Source: Gemmatimonadaceae bacterium (GTDB lineage: Bacteria > Gemmatimonadota > Gemmatimonadetes > Gemmatimonadales > Gemmatimonadaceae). From it: a stretch of 5,870 bases of DNA. Both the position numbers and the translations under genes were made by a program. The notes below the pieces were generated by a model that had not been told where the DNA came from, did not search any database, and worked only from the letters and a program-made list of their open reading frames with translations. This document shows, piece after piece, positions 1 through 4,416 of the stretch; positions within the stretch are counted from its first letter, which is position 1, and each line of letters opens with the position of its first letter. The stretch is taken from positions 1 through 5,870 of the forward strand of contig JADGGM010000220.1 in NCBI GenBank assembly GCA_019689955.1, written 5' to 3'.

Positions 1-20
1 CGGGAAGGCTCGTCGAGCAT
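1..20 (-). CDS. Possible start of next gene after aguB (5' end only; aguA-like position)
   Basis: An ATG on the minus strand at 20-18 opens a frame that stays open to the window edge and reads MLDEPS. It starts 19 nt after the aguB stop codon, the spacing expected inside an operon. In many bacteria aguB sits next to aguA (agmatine deiminase), which makes the aguB substrate, so that is the likeliest identity. This rests on context only, because six residues identify nothing. An in-frame GTG lies immediately before the ATG, and there is no clear Shine-Dalgarno sequence in the 19-nt gap, so the exact start is open. Confidence 0.35.
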
Positions 21-39
21 CACGGTCGCGGGGGCGGGC

Positions 40-960
40 TCAGTCGGGGCTCCCGATGTAGCGCTGGAGGATCGGCGCGTAGGCGTCGATCCGGCGGTCG
101 CGGAGAAAGGGCCAGTTGCGCCGCGTGTACTCGATGAGCGCGGGATCGCACTTCGCGATGAGGATCGCCGGCTCGGTGTCCGCTTCGGCGAGCATGCGGC
201 CGAACGGGTCGCAGATGAACGAGTGCCCGAAGAACTCGATCCCGTCGGTGCCCGGCTCGGGCTCGAAGCCCACGCGGTTCGCGGCGGCCACGAACACGCC
301 GTTGGCGATCGCGTGCGCGCGTTGCGCCGTGCGCCAGGCATCGGCCTGCGCCGCGCCCCATTCCTCCTTCTCCTTGGGGTGCCACCCGATCGCCGTGGGA
401 TAGAGGAGCACCTCGGCGCCCATGAGGCTCGTGATGCGCGCGGCCTCGGGGTACCACTGATCCCAGCAGATGAGCACTCCGATCGTCGCGAAGCGCGTGC
501 GGAAGACGCGGAACCCTGACGGCGGCCTGGTCTCGTCGTGCTGATAGATCTCGCCCGGCGTGAAGTAGTACTTCTCGTGGTAGAGCGGATCGTCGGGGAT
601 GTGCATCTTGCGGTAGACGCCGAGGAGCGAGCCGTCGGCGTCGACGACGGCGGCGGAGTTGTGGTAGAGCCCCGGGCCGCGCCGCTCGAAGATCGGGACC
701 ACGATCACGACGCCGAGCTCCGTGGCGAGGCGCTGCATGCGTTCGACCGTGGGGCCCGGGATCGGCTCGGCGAGGTCGAACCGCTCGGCGTCGGTCACCT
801 TGCAGAAGTACGGCGCGTTGAAGAGCTCTTGCAGGCAGACGATCTGCGCGCCGCGCGCCGCCGCGTCGCGGATGGCGCGCTCGGCGGCATCGACCGTCGC
901 GGCGGCGTCGCGCTGCACCGCCTGCTGGATGAGCCCGAGGGTGAAGGGAGGGGTGGCCAT
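40..960 (-). CDS. aguB: N-carbamoylputrescine amidase (nitrilase superfamily)
   Basis: A 306-residue cytoplasmic carbon-nitrogen hydrolase that should convert N-carbamoylputrescine to putrescine, CO2 and ammonia, the last step of the agmatine route to polyamines. The Glu-Lys-Cys triad of the superfamily is visible: E45 in LQELFNAPYF, K118 in YRKMHIPDDP and C165 in ICWDQWYPEAAR. Motifs typical of AguB rather than of other nitrilases are the PLYHEKYYFTPG block (about 125-136), YPTAIGWHP (187-195), FFGHSFICDPFG (243-254) and the C-terminal WPFLRDRRIDAY (283-294). Length is normal for the family and the reading frame is intact. The start at 960 fits the family's short N-terminus (the first beta strand begins at residue 6), and the next in-frame Met is residue 74. 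No Shine-Dalgarno sequence precedes it; a -10-like element lies 8 nt upstream instead (see the promoter entry). A small membrane ORF lies upstream on the same strand and a possible aguA downstream. Confidence 0.95.
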   Translation of the reverse strand: MATPPFTLGLIQQAVQRDAAATVDAAERAIRDAAARGAQIVCLQELFNAPYFCKVTDAERFDLAEPIPGPTVERMQRLATELGVVIVVPIFERRGPGLYHNSAAVVDADGSLLGVYRKMHIPDDPLYHEKYYFTPGEIYQHDETRPPSGFRVFRTRFATIGVLICWDQWYPEAARITSLMGAEVLLYPTAIGWHPKEKEEWGAAQADAWRTAQRAHAIANGVFVAAANRVGFEPEPGTDGIEFFGHSFICDPFGRMLAEADTEPAILIAKCDPALIEYTRRNWPFLRDRRIDAYAPILQRYIGSPD

Positions 961-968
961 GGCGGGGG

Positions 969-998
969 AATCTAATGGGCCCGCGGGCGATCTGCCGA
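969..998 (-). promoter_or_regulatory. Candidate aguB promoter, possibly giving a leaderless mRNA
   Basis: On the minus strand TAGATT (974-969) matches the TANNNT form of a -10 box. It lies 8 nt before the aguB ATG, which would put the transcript start at or within a base or two of the start codon. An 18-nt spacer separates it from a weak -35 candidate, TCGGCA (998-993), matching TTGACA at 4 of 6 positions. The absence of a Shine-Dalgarno sequence before aguB agrees with leaderless translation. The -35 is poor and -10-like hexamers arise by chance, so this is tentative. Confidence 0.35.
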
Positions 999-1013
999 GC
1001 CCCGTCGGGGCTC
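997..1013 (-). repeat. Perfect 7-bp hairpin overlapping the small ORF stop codon
   Basis: GAGCCCC (997-1003) and GGGGCTC (1007-1013) form a perfect GC-rich stem with a 3-nt loop. It overlaps the TGA stop of the small ORF (1014-1012), so on the minus strand it closes that gene and lies between it and aguB. No T-tract follows, so it is not a classical intrinsic terminator. It could weaken read-through into aguB or protect an mRNA 3' end. A perfect 10-bp palindrome, GCCCGCGGGC, follows at 979-988. Confidence 0.45.
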
Positions 1014-1245
1014 AGCGGCGGACGCGCTGCTGGGCGCGGTACTCCTTCAGGAGCGCGATGAGCCCGGCCACCGGCGGGGGGCGGTCGTCCCGGCGCCACG
1101 CGAGGACGATCGTGCTTCCCGCCGTGGCCACGGCGAGGAAGTACGGGAGACGACGGAGGACCGCCGTCACGAGCTGGTCGGCCCGGCCACGAATGGGGGG
1201 AGCGGTGCGCATATCGAGATCATCTCGAATGATGTCGAACGGCAT
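1012..1245 (-). CDS. Small hypothetical protein with one predicted membrane segment
   Basis: I do not recognise this 77-residue protein. Residues 34-50 (LPYFLAVATAGSTIVLAW) are hydrophobic and flanked by arginine pairs on both sides (RR at 31-32, RR at 51-52), suggesting a single transmembrane helix; a proline-rich turn and a short basic, amphipathic tail follow. Codons from residue 12 onward end mostly in G or C like the flanking genes, which supports real coding. The first eleven codons are AT-richer (ATT, CGA, GAT, GAT, GAT), and a second ATG at 1212-1210 may be the true start, giving 66 residues and leaving the 15-bp palindrome at 1214-1228 upstream of the gene. Neither start has a convincing ribosome binding site. 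It lies 51 nt upstream of aguB on the same strand, and co-transcription is possible. The function is unknown, and a non-coding stretch is not excluded. Confidence 0.5.
   Translation of the reverse strand: MPFDIIRDDLDMRTAPPIRGRADQLVTAVLRRLPYFLAVATAGSTIVLAWRRDDRPPPVAGLIALLKEYRAQQRVRR
1214..1228. promoter_or_regulatory. 15-bp perfect palindrome, candidate operator
   Basis: TCGAGAT (1214-1220) and ATCTCGA (1222-1228) are exact inverted repeats around a single central C. The site lies in a locally AT-richer stretch near the divergent junction. It ends one base before the second ATG of the small minus-strand ORF and lies about 20 bp upstream of the candidate -35 of the osmC-like gene. That is a sensible place for a dimeric regulator acting on either gene. 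If the small protein begins at 1245 the palindrome is inside its coding region, which weakens the case. I cannot assign a regulator. Confidence 0.35.
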
Positions 1246-1246
1246 A

Positions 1247-1276
1247 TTGGACGTCTGGCGCGCTCGTGGCTAGGCT
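1247..1276 (+). promoter_or_regulatory. Candidate promoter of the OsmC-family gene
   Basis: TTGGAC (1247-1252) and TAGGCT (1271-1276) are spaced by 18 nt and resemble a weak sigma70-type pair: TTG is conserved in the -35, and T, A and the final T in the -10. Transcription would begin near 1283, leaving a leader of roughly 87 nt before the ATG at 1370. The local AT-rich dip around 1205-1250 agrees with a promoter region between divergent genes. Both hexamers are imperfect. Confidence 0.3.
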
Positions 1277-1357
1277 ACGGGAGCGCTGGCGGCGCCTGCG
1301 AGGGAGGCACGGGTCGCGTCGCGGTGCGCCCAGGCTCCGGCGCTCGAACACGACACC

Positions 1358-1362
1358 GAGGA
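1358..1362 (+). promoter_or_regulatory. Shine-Dalgarno sequence of the OsmC-family gene
   Basis: GAGGA lies 7 nt before the ATG at 1370, a standard spacing. It fixes the start of the osmC-like gene and shows that this genome does use Shine-Dalgarno sequences, which makes their absence before aguB more noticeable. Confidence 0.75.
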
Positions 1363-1369
1363 ATCGACG

Positions 1370-1864
1370 ATGACGGCAGCGCACGAATACCGTACGCACC
1401 TCACCTGGACGGGCGCGTCGCACGGCCCGACCACGTCGTACGACGCATACTCGCGCGATTACGTGGTGGCGGTGACCGGCAAGCCATTGCTCTCTGGCTC
1501 GTCCGACACGCGCTTCCGCGGCGACCCCACGCGGCACAACCCTGAGGACCTCCTCGTGGCCGCGCTCTCCAGCTGCCACCTGCTCTCGTATCTCGCGCTG
1601 GCCGCGCGGAAGGGGCTCGCGGTGGTGGCGTACGAGGACGACGCGTGCGGTACCATGGCGCTCCGCGGTGGACGCGGGCACTTCACCGAGGCGGTGCTCA
1701 GGCCGCGCGTCACGATCGCTCCGGGGGGCGATGCGGCGCTGGCGATGGCGCTCCACGAGCAGGCACACCGCGACTGCTTCATCGCGGCGTCGGTGAACTT
1801 CCCCGTCCGGTGCGAGCCGACCGTCCTCGTGGCAGAACGTGTGGCGGTGCCCGAGGCGATCTGA
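1370..1864 (+). CDS. OsmC/Ohr-family thiol peroxidase-like protein
   Basis: A 164-residue cytoplasmic protein of the OsmC/Ohr fold. Family members reduce organic or hydrogen peroxides using two cysteines. Both are present: C69 in LLVAALSSCHLLSYLALAARKG's central helix, and C136 in AHRDCFIAASVNFPV. The N-terminal strand (YRTHLTWTG, 7-15), the RGDPTRHNPEDLL segment (50-62) with its conserved Asn-Pro-Glu before the first cysteine helix, and the C-terminal strand ending near 157 complete the domain. The length and the CFIA-SV-FPV motif fit the general OsmC-family peroxiredoxin group better than classical Ohr, so I give no gene symbol. The GAGGA sequence at 1358-1362 supports the start. The gene is divergent from the small membrane ORF and convergent with the TonB receptor, so it is probably transcribed alone. 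The peroxide substrate cannot be read from sequence. Confidence 0.92.
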   Translation: MTAAHEYRTHLTWTGASHGPTTSYDAYSRDYVVAVTGKPLLSGSSDTRFRGDPTRHNPEDLLVAALSSCHLLSYLALAARKGLAVVAYEDDACGTMALRGGRGHFTEAVLRPRVTIAPGGDAALAMALHEQAHRDCFIAASVNFPVRCEPTVLVAERVAVPEAI

Positions 1865-1872
1865 CGATCACG

Positions 1873-1941
1873 CGCGCGTCTGGCCGCGGCAGGACGCCGA
1901 TACCCCGGTGACACCCCGGCGGCCAGACACGACGACGCGCG
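1873..1941. terminator. Large inverted repeat between convergent genes, likely two-way terminator
   Basis: GTCTGGCCGC (1878-1887) pairs exactly with GCGGCCAGAC (1919-1928). A further CGCGC (1873-1877) can pair with GCGCG (1937-1941) across an 8-nt bulge, or CGCGCGTC (1873-1880) can pair as a block with GACGCGCG (1934-1941). The structure begins 9 nt after the osmC-like stop codon and 3 nt after the receptor's stop on the other strand, filling the convergent gap. No T-run follows on either strand, so termination would be of the GC-stem or factor-assisted type. The loop holds the heptamer ACCCCGG twice (1902-1908 and 1913-1919), 11 bp apart. Confidence 0.5.
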
Positions 1942-1943
1942 CT

Positions 1944-4247
1944 TTAGAACCGATACTCGATCCCCATCTGGAGCGTCCTCGGGCTCCCCGGCGTGAAGTG
2001 GAGCTCCGTGACCGGCGCGGGCTCCCCGGGGAGGCGCGACGTGGTCGCGAACTGCGCCTCGTTCCAGGCGGTGTCGAAGAGGTTGTCGACCGCACCGTAG
2101 AGCCGAAGCTGCGCGAGCCGGTACGAGGCGAAGAGCTCCCAGATCGTGTACCCGTGCGCGCGCACGGAGCCGTCTTCGTTCGCGGCGCGCGCGCCCACGT
2201 AGCGGACGCGGAGCCCTCCCGCCGCGGGTTCGGCGTCGCGCATCGTGAGTCCCGCGCTGAGGGTGCGGGTAGGGGCGAGGGGGATGCGATCCTCTCCAGC
2301 CGCCGCGTCGCGGAAGCGACCGCGGGCGAGGGCCGCGTCGGCGTCGGCCCAGAGCCACGGACACAGTCGCACGCGCCCCTCGAGGTCCACGCCCACGCGG
2401 CGTGTGCGCCCGCTTGCCTCGGTGGTCCCCTCGTCCCCCGACCACACGAGCTCGCTCGCGAGGTCGATCCCCCAGAGTGATGCGCCGAGGGTGCCGCCAT
2501 TCCACGTATGCCGGGCGCCCACTTCGGCGGCCGCGGCGCGGGGGAGCACGGTCGCGGCCGCGGGCGCGAGCACCACGTCGCGCGCGTCGTTGGAGTGGAA
2601 GCCCGTCCCCGCGTTCACGAAGAGGGTCGTGCGAGTGGTGACGTCGACGGCCAGGTTGGCCTTCGGGCTCACGACCCCCTGCCAGCGGGAGCCGCTCGGG
2701 TGCACCGTGCCGTCGCTCGGGGTACGGTCGTGCACGTCGACGTGGAAGACGTCTCCGCGCACCCCCACGTCGATGCGCACCGTGCTCGCGAGCTGCACCG
2801 CGTAGGCAGCCCACGACGACACGCTCGTCTCGCGCTCGTGCACCAGCGTGCGCGTGTCGAGCCGGATGCGGCCCTGCTGGTGGAAGAGCCCGACGTCCGC
2901 GTCGTCGTGGCGGACGGTGGCGCCAAGCTGCCACGCTCCGGGACGCCCGAGGAGCGCGGCGGCGCGGCGATAGAGCGCGCTCCCGCCGAGCACCGTGCGC
3001 GCGTCGTGTTGCTCGATCCCGTCGCCGTGCACGGAGTCAGCAAGCGCGAAGGTGAAGTCGGAGAAGAGCTGGAAGCGATAGCGCACCGCGTAGAGGCGCA
3101 GCAGCCAGGCGCGGTCGCTCGCCGTGCGCGATCGAAGCGCGAGGCTCGCGTCGTACCGCGCGGTGTTACCCCCCTCGGTCGAGTCGAGCACGCCGAAGCG
3201 CGTGATGAGCCCCTCGCGCACCGCGCGCGCCGGGATCTCGCCGGATCCGTTCCACCGTCCGCCGAAGGCGCTCGCGCTCGCGACGAGCTCCGCGTCGCCG
3301 AGCACGGGGGTCGTCCACTTGGCGAAGCCGTTGGCGCGGCGATAGTCCTGCGGACGGGCGAATGGGCCATTCGTGTAGTGCGCGGAGCCGGCCACGTAGC
3401 CGCCTCCGTGCGCTGCGTCGCCGCCGAGTGGGAGCATGAGGAGCACGTGCTCGGTGTCGAACGTGCCGCCGCGTACGCTCGCCACGGGGGCGTCGATGCG
3501 GTCCTTCGTCGTGAACGTCACCGCGCCGGCCGTGGCGAGATCGCCGTCGCGCACGTCGTACGGCCCCTTGCGCACCTCCTCGCGCTCCACGACCTCGGGC
3601 ATGAGGAAGTGGAGATCGGCGTAGCCCTGCCCGTGGGCGTGCGACACCATGTTCACCGGCGTGCCGTCCACGTCGATGGCGACATCGGTGCCGTGGTCCG
3701 CGTCGAAGCCGCGGAGGAAGATCTGCTCCGCCTTGCCGCCGCCGGCGTGTTGGGCGATGACGAGCCCGGGAACGAGGCGGAGCAGCTCCTGCGCGCTCTC
3801 GCGCGGCCGGAGCGCGATGTCGAGCGCTCGGATCACCCGCGATGATGCGGCGGAGAGGGGAGCGTCGGCGCGGACCTCCGTGGGGGAGATCGTGAGCGCG
3901 GTCTCCCGCATCCGGATCGTCACCGCGGTGTCGTGCGGCGCGAGCGCGAGTGTCTCGGCGGCGAAGCCGATGCGCAGCGCGACGAGGAGCACGACCTGCT
4001 CCGTGCGCGCGGCGGTCATCGGGAGGCGGAAGGTGCCCGATGCCGACGTCTCGGCGACGAGGCGGGCGGTGGTGCTGCGGGCGATGAGGTGGACCGCCGC
4101 GAGCGGGTGGCCGTCCGCGGCCCCGAGCACGCGCCCGTGCACGACGAACGCGTGCTCCGCGGGCGGGGCCGCTTGCGCGCCGAGCGGCGCGGCGACGAGG
4201 AACGCGCACGCGAGGAGCGCGTGGCGGACGGCGAGGGAGAGCGACAT
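1944..4247 (-). CDS. TonB-dependent outer-membrane receptor with carboxypeptidase-regulatory-like N-domain
   Basis: A complete 767-residue receptor for energised import across the outer membrane through TonB-ExbB-ExbD. Domains in order: signal peptide (about 1-26, hydrophobic LLACAFLVAAPLG with likely cleavage after AQA); a carboxypeptidase-regulatory-like Ig-type domain (about 33-114, opening VVHGRVLGAADGHPLAAVHL); a short linker with ISPTEV (about 120-125) that could serve as TonB box; the plug (about 139-249) with QELLRLVPG, the GGGKAEQIFLRGFDADHGTD block and EVVEREEVRKGPYDVRDGDLATAG; then the beta barrel to the end. The protein ends in EYRF, the C-terminal Phe recognised by the BAM machinery. 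Start: the GTG at 4304 and ATG at 4277 lack ribosome binding sites, whereas the ATG at 4247 has GGAG 7 nt upstream and puts the signal peptide at the N-terminus. The plug loop SHAHGQGYADLHF (202-214) is histidine-rich. Substrate is unknown; a metal or metal complex is only a guess. It has its own promoter at 4373-4401. Confidence 0.93.
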   Translation of the reverse strand: MSLSLAVRHALLACAFLVAAPLGAQAAPPAEHAFVVHGRVLGAADGHPLAAVHLIARSTTARLVAETSASGTFRLPMTAARTEQVVLLVALRIGFAAETLALAPHDTAVTIRMRETALTISPTEVRADAPLSAASSRVIRALDIALRPRESAQELLRLVPGLVIAQHAGGGKAEQIFLRGFDADHGTDVAIDVDGTPVNMVSHAHGQGYADLHFLMPEVVEREEVRKGPYDVRDGDLATAGAVTFTTKDRIDAPVASVRGGTFDTEHVLLMLPLGGDAAHGGGYVAGSAHYTNGPFARPQDYRRANGFAKWTTPVLGDAELVASASAFGGRWNGSGEIPARAVREGLITRFGVLDSTEGGNTARYDASLALRSRTASDRAWLLRLYAVRYRFQLFSDFTFALADSVHGDGIEQHDARTVLGGSALYRRAAALLGRPGAWQLGATVRHDDADVGLFHQQGRIRLDTRTLVHERETSVSSWAAYAVQLASTVRIDVGVRGDVFHVDVHDRTPSDGTVHPSGSRWQGVVSPKANLAVDVTTRTTLFVNAGTGFHSNDARDVVLAPAAATVLPRAAAAEVGARHTWNGGTLGASLWGIDLASELVWSGDEGTTEASGRTRRVGVDLEGRVRLCPWLWADADAALARGRFRDAAAGEDRIPLAPTRTLSAGLTMRDAEPAAGGLRVRYVGARAANEDGSVRAHGYTIWELFASYRLAQLRLYGAVDNLFDTAWNEAQFATTSRLPGEPAPVTELHFTPGSPRTLQMGIEYRF

Positions 4248-4254
4248 GCGTCGA

Positions 4255-4258
4255 CTCC
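4255..4258 (-). promoter_or_regulatory. Shine-Dalgarno sequence that decides the TonB receptor start
   Basis: GGAG on the minus strand lies 7 nt before the ATG at 4247-4245. The two in-frame upstream candidates (GTG at 4304, ATG at 4277) have nothing comparable and would add a strongly basic stretch (RPQRRRSRR) ahead of the signal peptide. Confidence 0.7.
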
Positions 4259-4282
4259 GTCGGCGTTGGGGTCGCATCCGCC

Positions 4283-4301
4283 GCTGGGACGCCAGCCCAG
4301 C
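4283..4301 (-). repeat. Second leader hairpin of the TonB receptor mRNA
   Basis: GCTGGG (4283-4288) and CCCAGC (4296-4301) form a perfect 6-bp stem with a 7-nt loop in the untranslated leader, about 25 nt before the Shine-Dalgarno sequence. Together with the hairpin at 4320-4340 it gives the leader two separated stems. No known riboswitch consensus was recognised. Confidence 0.45.
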
Positions 4302-4319
4302 CACGGACGGACGACCTAC

Positions 4320-4340
4320 GGCGCACGAATGCGTGGCGCC
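4320..4340 (-). repeat. First leader hairpin of the TonB receptor mRNA
   Basis: GGCGCACG (4320-4327) pairs with CGTG and CGCC (4332-4340) around the 4-nt loop AATG, giving eight base pairs with one bulged G. It falls within the first 50 nt of the predicted transcript. It could be an RNA regulatory or stability element, or chance GC-rich folding. Confidence 0.45.
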
Positions 4341-4372
4341 GCCATCGGATCGCCGGGTGGCTGGACGCGGGG

Positions 4373-4401
4373 ACTTTAGCGGAGGGGGGACGTCGAGTCA
4401 A
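4373..4401 (-). promoter_or_regulatory. Sigma70-type promoter of the TonB receptor
   Basis: On the minus strand TTGACT (4401-4396, five of six matches to the -35 consensus) is followed after exactly 17 nt by TAAAGT (4378-4373, four of six to the -10). This is the best promoter in the window and sits in the gap between the two outer-membrane genes, beginning about 15 nt after the upstream stop codon. Transcription would start near 4366, giving a leader of about 119 nt. I see no AT-rich Fur- or Zur-like operator overlapping it. Confidence 0.65.
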
Positions 4402-4416
4402 GCGGCGCGGCATCGT

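Noticed and set aside
20..1099. A long minus-strand frame overlapping aguB in another phase
   Set aside because: It is an Arg/Pro/Ala-rich shadow of the aguB frame, which carries the full nitrilase motif set.
2508..3845. A 445-codon open frame on the plus strand, antisense to the TonB receptor
   Set aside because: Its translation is low-complexity, rich in Arg, Ala, Val and Glu, with no domain; it mirrors the receptor's codons, as expected when GC-rich coding DNA is read on the opposite strand.
4248..4304. Longer TonB receptor starting at the GTG at 4304
   Set aside because: There is no ribosome binding site there and it would place 19 mostly basic residues before the signal peptide; the ATG at 4247 has GGAG at ideal spacing.
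4248..4366. Cobalamin or TPP riboswitch in the receptor leader
   Set aside because: I looked for the B12-box type GCCACTG element and the TPP CTGAGA-type element and saw neither.
3166..4413. A 415-codon minus-strand frame over the receptor's N-terminal half, with a similar long shadow at 4376-5707 over the barrel protein
   Set aside because: Both give Arg/Pro/Ala-rich translations without domains, while the overlapping frames encode clear outer-membrane proteins.
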